A stretch of DNA of 64,000 nt from the NCBI RefSeq assembly GCF_000696095.1, contig NZ_BAYX01000022.1:51950-115949 (forward strand). The letters run 5' to 3'. Each line of letters starts with the position of its first letter. The first letter of the stretch is position 1. The DNA is from Rhizobium rhizogenes NBRC 13257 (GTDB lineage: Bacteria; Pseudomonadota; Alphaproteobacteria; Rhizobiales; Rhizobiaceae). The notes under the pieces were generated by a model that was given only the letters and a program-made list of their open reading frames with translations, was not told the origin of the DNA and ran no database searches. Positions 25,757 to 35,385 of this stretch are shown in pieces. The position numbers were made by a program, and so were the translations under genes.

Positions 25757-26845
25757 ATGGCAGAACTGTCTCTTACCAATATCGTCAAACGCTACGGTTC
25801 GCTGGAAATCATCCACGGCGCCAACCTGGAAGTGAAAGACGGCGAGTTCGTCGTCTTCGTCGGCCCGTCCGGATGCGGCAAGTCCACGCTGCTGCGCATG
25901 ATCGCCGGGCTGGAGGATATTACCAGCGGCGAGCTCAGCATCGGCGGCCGCGTCGTCAACGATGTCGAACCGGCCGATCGCGGCATCGCCATGGTCTTCC
26001 AGTCCTATGCGCTCTATCCGCACCTGACCGTCGAGCAGAACCTCAATTTCGGCCTGCGCATGAACGGCAATCCGAAAGCCGACACTGACCGTCGCGTCAA
26101 GCAGGCTTCCGAGATCCTGCAGATCACCGAGCTGATGCAGCGTCGGCCGAAGCAGCTTTCCGGCGGCCAGCGTCAGCGCGTCGCCATCGGCCGCGCCATC
26201 GTGCGTGAGCCGCAGATCTTCCTGTTCGACGAACCGCTCTCCAACCTCGACGCCGAACTGCGCGTGCAGATGCGCGTCGAAATCTCGCGTCTCCACAAGA
26301 AGCTCGGCACCACGATGATCTACGTGACGCACGACCAGACGGAGGCGATGACGCTCGCCGACAAGATCGTCGTGCTTCGCGGCGGCAATATCGAACAGAT
26401 CGGCGCGCCGCTCGATCTTTACGACGATCCCGTCAACCAGTTCGTCGCCGGCTTCGTCGGCTCACCGAAGATGAACTTTCTGCTGGCCGAGGTCGTCGAC
26501 AATCAACCAGGCCGCATCGCGGTGGTCCTGCGCAATCAGCGCAACGTCCGCTTGTCGCTGCCGACCACGACCGCTCGGGTCGAAATCGGCGAGCAGGTGA
26601 CGCTTGGCGTTCGCCCCGAACATTTCCTCGAGGCCGGACGCGGCGATGTCGACATGACCGTCGACATCGATGTTGCCGAGCATCTCGGCAATACCAGCTA
26701 CATCTACGCCAATGTCGCGGACGGCGAGCAGATCGTGATCGAGCGTGAAGAATCCCGCAATGCCAGCAATCGGGACACGCTGACCGTCGCCCTCTCCGCA
26801 GCCAAGACATTCCTGTTCGACAGCGCCGGCAACCGATTGCGATAG
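25757..26845 (+). CDS. Sugar ABC transporter ATPase (MalK/UgpC/MsmX type)
   Basis: Cytoplasmic ATPase of the importer, 362 residues. Walker A is GPSGCGKST (residues 36-44), the signature LSGGQRQR begins at 134, Walker B is FLFDEP (155-160) and the switch His is in VTHDQ. The last 130 residues form the TOBE/regulatory domain (TLGVRPEHF). ATPases of this group often serve several importers. Last transport gene of the operon. Confidence 0.94.
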   Translation: MAELSLTNIVKRYGSLEIIHGANLEVKDGEFVVFVGPSGCGKSTLLRMIAGLEDITSGELSIGGRVVNDVEPADRGIAMVFQSYALYPHLTVEQNLNFGLRMNGNPKADTDRRVKQASEILQITELMQRRPKQLSGGQRQRVAIGRAIVREPQIFLFDEPLSNLDAELRVQMRVEISRLHKKLGTTMIYVTHDQTEAMTLADKIVVLRGGNIEQIGAPLDLYDDPVNQFVAGFVGSPKMNFLLAEVVDNQPGRIAVVLRNQRNVRLSLPTTTARVEIGEQVTLGVRPEHFLEAGRGDVDMTVDIDVAEHLGNTSYIYANVADGEQIVIEREESRNASNRDTLTVALSAAKTFLFDSAGNRLR

Positions 26846-26900
26846 GCGCCCATTCCAACCGCTCCCAAGACAGCATGAAGATTGAGGAAAGGATAGTTTC

Positions 26901-28904
26901 ATGAGTACAGACGCACCCATCCGCTGGGGCATCATCGGCCCCGGCACGATTGCCAAGACATTTGCCGACGGCGTTGCCCATTCGCGCGGCGGCAAGCTCG
27001 TAGCCATCGCCAGCCGCAACCCCGACAAGCCCGGCCTTGGCGACAACTTCCCCGGCGCACGCATCGTCAATGGTTACGAAGCACTACTCGCCGACAAAGA
27101 CGTCGACGCCATCTATATCGCCACGCCGCATACCGGCCATGCCGAATGGGCGATCAAGGCAATCCGCGCCGGCAAGCATGTCCTCGTCGAAAAGCCGATT
27201 GCACTCTCCGCCTATGATGCCGAGGCGATCTATTACGAAGCCACGAAGGCCGGCGTTTTCGCCGGTGAAGCCTTCATGTACCGTGTGCATCCGCAGACGG
27301 CGAAGCTGATCGAACTGGTGAAAAGCGGCGTGATCGGCGATATCCGCATCATCCGCTCGTCCTTCGGCTTCAACATGGGCAGCGTCAGGCCGGAACACCG
27401 GCTGTTTGCCAATGAAACCGCCGGCGGCGGCATTCTCGATGTCGGCGGCTATCCTGTGTCGATGGCACGGCTGATCGCCGGTGCAGCCGACGGCAAGCCG
27501 TTCCTCGATCCTGACAAGGTCTCGGGCGTTGCCCATCTCGGCCAGACGGGCGTCGACGAATGGGCGTCAGCCGTGCTGAAATTCCCGAACAACATCATCG
27601 CCGAAGTTTCCTGCTCGATCATGGCGAACCAGGACAATACGCTGCGCATCATCGGCTCCGAAGGACGTATCGAAGTCAAGGATTTCTGGTTCGCTTCCGG
27701 CCATAAGGGCGGCGTCGGCAAGATCGAACTCATCAAGGGCGGCGAGACGCAAGTCATCGAAGTCAAAGAAGACCGTTGGCTTTATTCCTTCGAAGTCGAC
27801 GCCGCCGGCGACGCCATCCGCGCCGGAGCCAAGGAATTCGCCTATCCGGGTATCGGCTGGGCCGATTCGATCGGCAACCTGCGCGTTCTCGACCAATGGC
27901 GCGCCACCATCGGCCTCGAATATGAGGTTGAAAAGGCGACGCGGCGGACGACGAACATCGTCGGGGCACCCGTCACCAAGGGCAACAGCGTTCCAAAGCG
28001 CAGTATCCCCGGCATCGCCAAGCCGGCCTCGATCGTCACCCTCGGCTTCGAGTTCTTCCCGAATTTCGCCGCGGCATCGCTGACGCTCGACGCCTTCTAC
28101 GAGGCCGGCGGCAATGCCTTCGACACCGCCTATGTCTATGGCGGCGGCAAGACCGAAAGCATTTTCGGCGATTGGCACACCAGCCGGAAGGTGCCGCGCG
28201 AGGAGATCGTGCTGATTGGCAAGGGCGCGCATTCGCCGCTCTGCTACCCTGATATGATCGGCAAGCAGCTCGATCTGTCACTCAACCGTCTGAAGACCGA
28301 CTATGTCGATATCTACTTCATGCATCGCGACAACACCGCCGTTCCGGTCGGCGAATTCGTCGATGCCATGGACGCAGAGGTCAGGGCCGGCCGCATTCGC
28401 GGTATCTTCGGCGGCTCCAACTGGACCCGCGCCCGCTTCGACGAGGCGATCGCCTATGCCGAGAAGAACGGCAAGACGGCTCCGGCAGCACTTTCCAACA
28501 ACTTCTCGCTGGCGGAAATGCTCGATCCGATCTGGGCCGGTTGCGTCGCTGCCTCCGACGACGACTGGAAGAGCTGGCTGAACGCCAAGCAGATCCCGAA
28601 CTTTGCCTGGTCGAGCCAGGGCCGTGGCTTCTTCACCGACCGTGCGGGCCGCGACAAGCAAAGCGACGAGGAGCTGGTGCGCGTCTGGTATTCCGACCGC
28701 AATTTCGGTCGTCGCGACCGCGCGATCGAACTGGCGCAGAAGCTCGGCCGCAACCCGATCCATATCGCGCTCGCCTATGTCGTCGCCCAACCCTTCCCGG
28801 TCATCCCGCTGATCGGCCCGCGCACGATCGCTGAACTGGAAGACAGCCTCTCGGCGCTCGACATCAAGCTGACGCCGGAACAGGTGAAGTGGCTTGAAGG
28901 CTGA
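26901..28904 (+). CDS. Gfo/Idh/MocA dehydrogenase fused to an aldo/keto reductase
   Basis: A 667-residue protein of two complete redox enzymes. Residues 1 to about 345 are a Gfo/Idh/MocA oxidoreductase: Rossmann motif GIIGPGTIAKTF, the catalytic-site EKP (97-99), and the C-terminal beta-sheet domain with GGGILDVGGYPVSM. Residues from about 350 on are an aldo/keto reductase: AFDTAYVYGGG with Asp and Tyr, LIGKGAH with Lys, YFMHRDN with His, and the NADPH site IPLIGPRT. Both active sites look intact. It closes the AraC-controlled importer operon, 55 nt after the ATPase, so it probably acts on the imported sugar or its aglycone. Confidence 0.92.
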   Translation: MSTDAPIRWGIIGPGTIAKTFADGVAHSRGGKLVAIASRNPDKPGLGDNFPGARIVNGYEALLADKDVDAIYIATPHTGHAEWAIKAIRAGKHVLVEKPIALSAYDAEAIYYEATKAGVFAGEAFMYRVHPQTAKLIELVKSGVIGDIRIIRSSFGFNMGSVRPEHRLFANETAGGGILDVGGYPVSMARLIAGAADGKPFLDPDKVSGVAHLGQTGVDEWASAVLKFPNNIIAEVSCSIMANQDNTLRIIGSEGRIEVKDFWFASGHKGGVGKIELIKGGETQVIEVKEDRWLYSFEVDAAGDAIRAGAKEFAYPGIGWADSIGNLRVLDQWRATIGLEYEVEKATRRTTNIVGAPVTKGNSVPKRSIPGIAKPASIVTLGFEFFPNFAAASLTLDAFYEAGGNAFDTAYVYGGGKTESIFGDWHTSRKVPREEIVLIGKGAHSPLCYPDMIGKQLDLSLNRLKTDYVDIYFMHRDNTAVPVGEFVDAMDAEVRAGRIRGIFGGSNWTRARFDEAIAYAEKNGKTAPAALSNNFSLAEMLDPIWAGCVAASDDDWKSWLNAKQIPNFAWSSQGRGFFTDRAGRDKQSDEELVRVWYSDRNFGRRDRAIELAQKLGRNPIHIALAYVVAQPFPVIPLIGPRTIAELEDSLSALDIKLTPEQVKWLEG

Positions 28905-28950
28905 TACCAGCCTATAGTCGGCCCGGTTGCCGCGCATAGGGTGAAACGCA

Positions 28951-28985
28951 AACGGCCCGCTCCTCCAAGGAGCGGGCCGTTTTGT
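28951..28985 (+). terminator. Terminator of the importer operon
   Basis: AACGGCCCGCTCCT (28951-28964) pairs over 14 bp with AGGAGCGGGCCGTT (28968-28981) around CCA and runs into TTTTG. It lies 46 nt after the fusion gene and can also serve the convergent alkyltransferase gene. Confidence 0.93.
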
Positions 28986-29003
28986 TATTGTCGCCTCGTT
29001 GGA

Positions 29004-29537
29004 TCAAGCCGCGAAATCGAATGCCTTGGTTTCGGAGCCTTCGAAGCCGAGAAGATAAGTTTTCCGCTCGAGACCGCCGGCAAACCCACGCAAATCCCCG
29101 GCGGCACCAATGACACGATGGCATGGCGCGATGATAGAGATCGGGTTTCGGCCATTGGCGGCGCCGACCGCCCGGATTGCCTTGGGAGCGCCGATCTGCC
29201 CGGCAATCTGCGTGTAGGAGCGCGTCTCGCCGAAGGGGATGGTGAGCAGCGCCTGCCAGACTTTCTTTTGAAACGCCGTGCCCGAAAAATCGAGCAGAAG
29301 ATCGAAGATCCGCCGCTCGCCGCCGAAATATTGCCGCAACTGCCGCTCCGTTTCCACCAGAACCGGATGGTCTTCATCCTCCGCGACGATAGTCAGGGGT
29401 ACGCGGCCCGGCCGGTCATTGTCCCAGAGGATCGCCGCCAGGCCCTTGTGGCTGGCGACAAGCTTCAGCTCGCCAACCGGCGACGTCATCAGCTTGAAAA
29501 CATGCTCTTGTCGCGCATCATGCACTGTCTTGGCCAT
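29004..29537 (-). CDS. ogt: Methylated-DNA-[protein]-cysteine S-methyltransferase
   Basis: Suicide repair enzyme that takes the alkyl group from O6-alkylguanine. 177 residues with the acceptor Cys139 in IIAPCHRVIG and the helix-turn-helix region around SYTQIAGQIGAPKAIRAVGAANGRNP. An AGGAGG-like site precedes MAKTVHDARQE; the open frame upstream of it is not conserved. It lacks the AdaA metal-binding part, so it is the Ogt/MGMT type. Confidence 0.93.
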   Translation of the reverse strand: MAKTVHDARQEHVFKLMTSPVGELKLVASHKGLAAILWDNDRPGRVPLTIVAEDEDHPVLVETERQLRQYFGGERRIFDLLLDFSGTAFQKKVWQALLTIPFGETRSYTQIAGQIGAPKAIRAVGAANGRNPISIIAPCHRVIGAAGDLRGFAGGLERKTYLLGFEGSETKAFDFAA

Positions 29538-29729
29538 ATCGATTTCCTCCTGCCGGGGCCGGAACGAATGAGCCTGACGGCACTCCCCGCGTCTTCGGCC
29601 CGATCGCGGTGATTCGACTACATCACCAACACTACCAATATGGCCATGGCGACCTGCAATCGCCCACCCGAAAAGCGTTCCCGTCGAACGAAAGCGCACT
29701 ATTGTGAGGCTGCATTTTTGCTGATGCGT

Positions 29730-30995
29730 TCAAACGAGCGTCTTCGCAATGGCCTCCGCGGCGGCGAAGCCGGTTTCGTAGGCGCCATGGGCCGTGGAAT
29801 AGCGCGTCACTGAGCAGGCTTCACCGGCAAAGAACAGGCGCTGATCATGAGGCGCGGCAAGGACCTGCCGCTGATCGGAAGCGCCGGGCACCGCATAGGA
29901 GTAGGATCCGCCGACAAAAGGCTCGCTTGCCCAGGCGGACATGACCGCCGGCGACAGCATGTCCTCAACACTCGAACCGAAGAAACGCTTCAGCTGTTCC
30001 ACCGAGAAATCGAATGCCGCGCCGATCCCCTCCCGCTCCAGATCATGGGCAAGATCGCCGGCAAAATAGGTCTCGATGACGGGGGCGCCAAAAGGCTTCA
30101 ACTGATAGGATCCGGTTCGTCCGCTATGATAGGAGCCGAGAATATGGGCATCGGCCGGAAAGGCCTCCGGCGTCCGCACCTGCAGGAAAAGCTTGTTCGC
30201 CAGCCCCAGCGGCAGCTGTGATGCCGCCTCGATCTTGCCCGGAAGCGGTGGCCAGAACGCAATTTTTTCGGCCGCGAGAATATTCGTGGAGACGGCGATG
30301 ACGACGGCCTTCGCCCTTAGATCGCCCCTCGCGGTCGATAGAACAACGTAATCGGCGGCACTGTGGTCGATACGGCGGACTTCCGCTTCGGTATGAACCG
30401 GGAGTGGAGCTGCGTAGGTCGCAACCAGCGTTCCGTAACCCTGCTGCACCCGCCAATCCGGACCCGGGCCGGGATCGTAGCGGCTCTGATCGATAGCAGA
30501 GGATCGGTCTAACTCCGCGCCGGTAAGGAACGTGCCTAGCGCGTGGATATAGCCATTCCAGGGATTGCCCGCCGCAAGCAACGCCGAAAGCGGAGCGTCC
30601 TCTTCACCCTCATAGGTATAGATCCGTTCGAGGAACGTGTTGGCCGCAATACGCGCCGCCTTGGCATCGCTGTCGTCCCTCTGCAATTGCAGCCCGCCCT
30701 CGCTCCAGGGCGCCGGCGTGCGATCGACCGTCAGGCCGATCTCTTCGGCGATCCCCGTCCAGGCATTTGTCCTGGCGCCATGCAGCCAGCCACAACCAAG
30801 ATCGAGCGCAAGACCGCCGAGGTCGGCCGGATGCACCGTCCGCGCCCGGCCGCCGATGCGATCGGAAGCTTCGAGCAGCACAAGCGACAAATCGGGTCGT
30901 AGCGCTTGCAGCCGCCGCGCCGCGCCAACGCCGGCAGCTCCCGCGCCGATAATGGCGACATCGACGCTGCCGCCCGCCAAAGTTTCACCAGACAT
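29730..30995 (-). CDS. Flavin-containing amine oxidase
   Basis: FAD-dependent oxidase of the monoamine/polyamine oxidase family, 421 residues. The dinucleotide motif is VAIIGAGAAGVGAARRL, followed by LLEASDRIGGRART; the C-terminal FAD segment is RLFFAGEACSVTRYSTAHGA with YETG. No signal peptide is seen, so it is probably cytosolic. Substrate unknown: an aromatic or polyamine is likely for the family. Upstream 30996-31178 shows no gene. Confidence 0.88.
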   Translation of the reverse strand: MSGETLAGGSVDVAIIGAGAAGVGAARRLQALRPDLSLVLLEASDRIGGRARTVHPADLGGLALDLGCGWLHGARTNAWTGIAEEIGLTVDRTPAPWSEGGLQLQRDDSDAKAARIAANTFLERIYTYEGEEDAPLSALLAAGNPWNGYIHALGTFLTGAELDRSSAIDQSRYDPGPGPDWRVQQGYGTLVATYAAPLPVHTEAEVRRIDHSAADYVVLSTARGDLRAKAVVIAVSTNILAAEKIAFWPPLPGKIEAASQLPLGLANKLFLQVRTPEAFPADAHILGSYHSGRTGSYQLKPFGAPVIETYFAGDLAHDLEREGIGAAFDFSVEQLKRFFGSSVEDMLSPAVMSAWASEPFVGGSYSYAVPGASDQRQVLAAPHDQRLFFAGEACSVTRYSTAHGAYETGFAAAEAIAKTLV

Positions 30996-31178
30996 TCCGT
31001 TTCCTCGAGAAGAAGCCGCTTACCTTGCGATCGACCATGTTGATCCTATAGCAGGCAGCTGCCCCGCGGACTAAGGGGGAAAATCGACATGAGGTCATGA
31101 TCGGCATTCATGGGTCAGTCGCCGTGCTTGGGAATTAAAACGCGCAAAATCAAAGCGCCGGCGCGTCGCCTTGCGAAC

Positions 31179-31535
31179 CGATCCGCGACATTGGGTCAGA
31201 CTATCAACCTCGTCAGTGGCGTCGCTATTGTCTGGACCCTTGGCGACGAGCGCTCGGTTGCACTTTCCATGGCGCCGAAGGCGGTGACGACGCCGATCAC
31301 TATGGCCGTCCCGTAGGAGATCGGCGCAATTCCGACGCTCGCGCCATCCTGGGCGGTATCATCGACGCCGTTGCTCAAGCACCTGTGCATCGATGATTGG
31401 CGCGCCCACCGTCTCGCCGCAGATGTCACCGCTGCGCAGGTCACCGCTCACAGCGAACTGAACGCGGCGTTCACCGCCCTCGGAATCGCCCTGACCGCCC
31501 TGCTTTTGCCCGTGCTTATGATGATCTGGCAATAG
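31179..31535 (+). pseudogene. Degraded lrgB (CidB/LrgB family) remnant
   Basis: One plus-strand frame carries the diagnostic LrgB core: GDERSVALSMAPKAVTTPIT followed by MAV. It meets an in-frame TAG at 31314-31316, then continues as EIGAIPTL, LLKHLCIDDWRAH and the family-end segment ELNAAFTALGIALTALLLPV up to TAG at 31533-31535. The region between PTL and LLKHL is shorter than in intact proteins, and the N-terminal half upstream of 31179 cannot be recognised. So the gene has a nonsense codon, a probable deletion and a lost 5' end. No lrgA partner is nearby. Confidence 0.72.
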
Positions 31536-31622
31536 AAGCGTACAGGTTCAGTGCGCCTGCGATGTGATTGCCACCAAAGGCGTGAGGTTCACACTGCAGT
31601 GGCCATTCAGCGGGAGGATCGA

Positions 31623-32582
31623 TCATATCGCCTGAGGTACGAAGTCGCTCGCAGCCACAGGCATTACGCCCTTGAGGAGTGCGATAGACTTCTCCAGCCC
31701 TTCGAGGCTGTTAAGCAGCACATCCTCGTGCTCGACCGACAGCCAACCGTCGTAGCCCGCCATCTTCAGGTGATAGCAGAATTGGCGCCACCATTCCTCG
31801 CCATGACCGAAGCCGAGCGTGATGTAAGACCAGCTACGGGCCGGGATGTCCATCAACGAGCCGTTCTCGAGAAGCGACGTCGTCGCCTGAACAGGACCGT
31901 TCAGCATCGTGTCCTTAGCATGCACGTGATGTACGGCCTCACCCAGAGCCAAGGCCGCGACAAGCGGATCGGCGCCCATCCAGAACAGATGCGATGGATC
32001 GAGGTTTGCGCCAATGACCGGACCGACGGCGGCGCGCAGTTTCAGAAGCGATGGCACATTGTAGACATACTGGTTGCCATGCAATTCCAGTGCGATGCGT
32101 CCGACACCGTTTTCTCTCGCGAGGGCGGCGATCTCCGTCCAGAACGGCAGAAGCTTTTCCTCCCACTGATAGCGGAGGATGGCCTGCGTTTCCGGCGGCC
32201 ATGAGGAGACGACCCAATTTGGCATCAGATCGCCTTCACGGCCGGCGGGCAGGCCGGACATAGCGCACACCGTCTTGATTCCCATGTCGCCAGCGATACG
32301 GATCGTGTCCTTCAGGCATTCGCCCTGCTCCGGCTGGGTGGGATGCAAGGGGTTGCCGTTGGCGTTGAGGGCGATAATCTCCAGACCGCGATTTTCGAAC
32401 GCTTTGGCGAAGTCGCGGCGCGAATCGGCGCTCGCCTTCATCGACTGCAGATCGAAATGCGGCGCGGTCGACCAGCCGCCTGTGTTGACCTCGACACCCG
32501 AGACACCAAGTCGGGCCGCGTTGTCGAGAAGCGCTTCAAAGGACATGCCGCCGAGGCTGTCGGAGACGAAGCCGAGTTTCAT
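31623..32582 (-). CDS. Sugar phosphate isomerase/epimerase family protein
   Basis: TIM-barrel protein of the xylose isomerase-like superfamily, 319 residues, beginning MKLGFVSDSLGGMSFEALLD. Metal-site segments are visible in IALELHGNQYVYN, IGANLDPSHLFWMGAD, VHHVHAKDTM and WLSVEHEDVL. The frame is open upstream into the dehydrogenase gene, but that part is unlike the family. Last gene of the LacI-controlled operon, 17 nt after the dehydrogenase, with which it probably works. Confidence 0.87.
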   Translation of the reverse strand: MKLGFVSDSLGGMSFEALLDNAARLGVSGVEVNTGGWSTAPHFDLQSMKASADSRRDFAKAFENRGLEIIALNANGNPLHPTQPEQGECLKDTIRIAGDMGIKTVCAMSGLPAGREGDLMPNWVVSSWPPETQAILRYQWEEKLLPFWTEIAALARENGVGRIALELHGNQYVYNVPSLLKLRAAVGPVIGANLDPSHLFWMGADPLVAALALGEAVHHVHAKDTMLNGPVQATTSLLENGSLMDIPARSWSYITLGFGHGEEWWRQFCYHLKMAGYDGWLSVEHEDVLLNSLEGLEKSIALLKGVMPVAASDFVPQAI

Positions 32583-32599
32583 GAGTGGATCCTCTTTTG

Positions 32600-33607
32600 T
32601 CAGTGATAGAGAGACGGCTTGTCCATCTTTGCGATTGTGACGCGCCCACCCTTCCGGAGCGCCTCGACGCCAGCTTCCGCGGCAAGAGAGGCGCAATAGC
32701 CGTCCCAGGCATCGGAAGCGATAACCGGAAATACGCCGGTTCGAACGAAGTTCAGGAACGCCTTGTTCTGCAGCCGATAGGCTTCCGCGAAACGAGGACG
32801 CCAATCGGTTGCATAACGCTCGTACGCCATCAGTTGACCGTTCTGGCGGATATAGACCGGGGCATTGAGGAAGATCGATCCCTTCTCGCCGACCAGTTCG
32901 CCGCGCACGTCATAGCCATAGGCCGCATTGTTGTTGATTTCGATGTTCACGAGCTGGCCCTTGTCGGTTTCGAGGACCATGAACACCGGCGCTCCCGTCC
33001 TCGATGCATTAATGCCGGCCGGCTGAAAGACCGAAATTGCCGTGTAGTCGGCGCCCAGCACAAAGCGCGCGACATCCAACTCGTGGGGTGCGGAGTTGGT
33101 GATCGCCATCTGCCCGGTAAAATTCGCCGGCGCTTCGACGTTGCGGTGGAAGTTGTGCATCATGATCGCATGGCCGAGCGCGCCATCGTCAAGCCCCGCT
33201 TTCATATCACGATAGGACGGATCAAAGCGGCGCATGAAGCCGAGTTGAACGAACTGGCGACCACGCGACACCTCCGCCTCGATCACGACCAAGCACTCCT
33301 TCGCGCTCTGTGACAGTGGCTTCTCGCACAGGGCCGGCTTTCCGGCCTCGATCGCGGCGAGCGACAGCGGCGCATGCGTTTCGTCGGGGCTCGCGATCAG
33401 GATGGCATCGACATCTCCTCGCCCTATTGTCCCGACCGGATCGATGGAGACATCCGCGGCACCGAATTCTTCCGCTATCTTTCGCGCGCGCTCCGGCGCG
33501 GCATCGCAGACCACCTGCAAGGTTGCTCCCGGCAGATCTTCGGCGACGATCCGTGCATGGTCCGCCCCCATGATGCCGGCACCGATAATCGCTATTCTGA
33601 CTGACAT
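32600..33607 (-). CDS. Gfo/Idh/MocA family dehydrogenase, inositol 2-dehydrogenase-like
   Basis: NAD(P)-dependent sugar or polyol dehydrogenase, 335 residues. The Rossmann motif is IAIIGAGIMGADH, then SPDETHAPLS, the catalytic EKP in ALCEKPLSQSA, and the C-domain with FMRRFDPSY and HELDVARFVLGAD, where the His-Asp-x3-Phe pattern is that of myo-inositol 2-dehydrogenases. It lies 10 nt after the downstream permease of the ribose-type importer, so the imported polyol is the likely substrate. Confidence 0.88.
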   Translation of the reverse strand: MSVRIAIIGAGIMGADHARIVAEDLPGATLQVVCDAAPERARKIAEEFGAADVSIDPVGTIGRGDVDAILIASPDETHAPLSLAAIEAGKPALCEKPLSQSAKECLVVIEAEVSRGRQFVQLGFMRRFDPSYRDMKAGLDDGALGHAIMMHNFHRNVEAPANFTGQMAITNSAPHELDVARFVLGADYTAISVFQPAGINASRTGAPVFMVLETDKGQLVNIEINNNAAYGYDVRGELVGEKGSIFLNAPVYIRQNGQLMAYERYATDWRPRFAEAYRLQNKAFLNFVRTGVFPVIASDAWDGYCASLAAEAGVEALRKGGRVTIAKMDKPSLYH

Positions 33608-33617
33608 TCCGATATCC

Positions 33618-34592
33618 TTATTTCTTGAGAGCCCATTGGCGAAGGGAGCGGTCGCCGTAGGCAGCGAGCACGACGATCATCCCCAATATCAGGATGAACC
33701 ACTGCGGCTGCACACCCATGACGACGAGATAGGATTGGATGGAAGACAGCACGAATGCGCCCATCAGCGCGCCAATCAGGGAAATGCGCCCGCCGGCAAG
33801 CAAACAACCACCCAGCACGCAGGAGGCGATCGCCTGGAGTTCCATGAGCCGCCCCATCGAGCCATCCGCAAAGCCGAGCTTGCCGGCTTCCAGCGCCCCG
33901 CCGAAAGCGGCGAGCATACCACACAAGACGAAGGCCGACAGTTTGATACGATCCACCCGGACACCACGGGAATGGGCGCTCTCGGCCGAGCCGCCGACGG
34001 CGAGAAGCCGGTTGCCGAACGGCATCGCCTTCAACATCACCCAGAGAACGACGAGCACCACGATTAGCCAGTAGAAGGCTGTGTTGAAGTTGAGGAAGTC
34101 ACCCCCGCCGAGCACGACGTAGGTCCAGCCCTTGCGCGCCGCATAGGGAATGGAGAACGAGAATCCTTCCGTTAGCGCGATGGCGATGCCGCGGAAGATC
34201 ATCAGCGTACCGAGCGTGATAATGAGGGATGGCGTACCGGTCCGCGTGACGAGCAGCCCGTTGATCAGGCCAATCGCCGACCCAACCAGTATCGCGGCCA
34301 TGACGGCGACCGATGGATCGACTCGCGCCGCAAGCCAGAGATAGGCGAGCGCGCCCATCCCGAACGTCGATCCAACCGAGATATCGATCTCCCCGGTTCC
34401 GATCACCAGCGCGACGCCAAGGCTCATCAGCCCCAGGGTTGCCGTCACCTGCAGGATCGTCCCGATATTGTAGAGATTGGCCCAGTTGCCGTCCGAGGTG
34501 GCGGAGAAAATGACGACCAGAACGAGGCCGATCAGAAAAATGCCAAGCTCCGAATGACGCCGAATGAGCGGTTTGGCGGCCGACAGTGCCAT
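33618..34592 (-). CDS. Ribose-type sugar ABC transporter permease
   Basis: Inner-membrane permease of the RbsC/BPD_transp_2 family, 324 residues, 8-10 helices. The N-terminal GVALVIGTGEIDISVGSTFG and the ELQAIASCVLGGCLLAGGRIS segment are diagnostic. Starts at TGATG with the ATPase stop. This is the second of two different permeases flanking the ATPase gene, so the importer is probably a heterodimer in the membrane. Confidence 0.93.
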   Translation of the reverse strand: MALSAAKPLIRRHSELGIFLIGLVLVVIFSATSDGNWANLYNIGTILQVTATLGLMSLGVALVIGTGEIDISVGSTFGMGALAYLWLAARVDPSVAVMAAILVGSAIGLINGLLVTRTGTPSLIITLGTLMIFRGIAIALTEGFSFSIPYAARKGWTYVVLGGGDFLNFNTAFYWLIVVLVVLWVMLKAMPFGNRLLAVGGSAESAHSRGVRVDRIKLSAFVLCGMLAAFGGALEAGKLGFADGSMGRLMELQAIASCVLGGCLLAGGRISLIGALMGAFVLSSIQSYLVVMGVQPQWFILILGMIVVLAAYGDRSLRQWALKK

Positions 34593-35368
34593 CAGACCAC
34601 CTCCTTCTTTTCAACGACGCGGCCGCCTTGGCGGATGACGTCCTCAAGCGCTTCGGCGGTCATGGCATCCGTGGATGCGTCGGCGACCTTTTCGCCATTT
34701 TCCATGATGACGATGCGGTCGGCGAGCTTGTGGACCTGGAAGATGTCGTGGGTGATATAGATGACGAGCAGGCCCTGCTCCTTGAGCTGCACGGCAATCT
34801 CGTTGACATGCTCGCGCTCTCGCACCGACAGATGGTTAGTCGGCTCGTCCATGATGATGACGCGGTTCTTGAACTCGACGGCGCGACCAATCTTGACCGA
34901 CTGACGCTCGCCGCCGGAGAGCCGCTCTACCTCGTCATCGGCGGAGACATTCTCGCGCAGGCCGAACTGCCGAATGACTCGGGCGGATTTTTCGCGCATC
35001 TTGCCGAAGTCGAGAAAGGGGATGCCGAGGATGCGTTTGACGGGCTCCCGTCCAAGGTAGAAATTGCGTGCAATCGACAGGTTGTCGCAAAGCCCGACGG
35101 ATTGCTGGATCGTTTCGATTCCCTGGTCGATGGCAAGCTTCGGGTGAAATTTTTCGACTTTCTTGCCGTCGAAGAAGACCTCTCCGGATGTCGGAGCATG
35201 GATCCCGCAGAGAACGCGGATCAGCGTCGTCTTGCCGGCGCCGTTGTCGCCGACCAGACCGACCAGTTCGCCGGCATGAAAGTCGACCGAGACATTTTTC
35301 AGGGCATGGAAGGCGCCGAAATAAAGGTCGAGGTTCTTGACCTGAATAAGCGGGTGATTGTTTGTCAT
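34592..35368 (-). CDS. Single-domain sugar ABC transporter ATPase (FrcA-like)
   Basis: ATPase of 258 residues, half the length of RbsA-type proteins. Walker A is GDNGAGKTTL, the signature LSGGERQS, Walker B VIIMDEPTNHLS and the switch His in YITHD. The ATG at 35368 has GGGAGG upstream; an ATG at 35386 that overlaps the upstream permease stop has no ribosome site. Such single-domain ATPases occur with rhizobial fructose- and inositol-type importers. Confidence 0.93.
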   Translation of the reverse strand: MTNNHPLIQVKNLDLYFGAFHALKNVSVDFHAGELVGLVGDNGAGKTTLIRVLCGIHAPTSGEVFFDGKKVEKFHPKLAIDQGIETIQQSVGLCDNLSIARNFYLGREPVKRILGIPFLDFGKMREKSARVIRQFGLRENVSADDEVERLSGGERQSVKIGRAVEFKNRVIIMDEPTNHLSVREREHVNEIAVQLKEQGLLVIYITHDIFQVHKLADRIVIMENGEKVADASTDAMTAEALEDVIRQGGRVVEKKEVV

Positions 35369-35385
35369 TTGAGCGTCCTCCCGCA

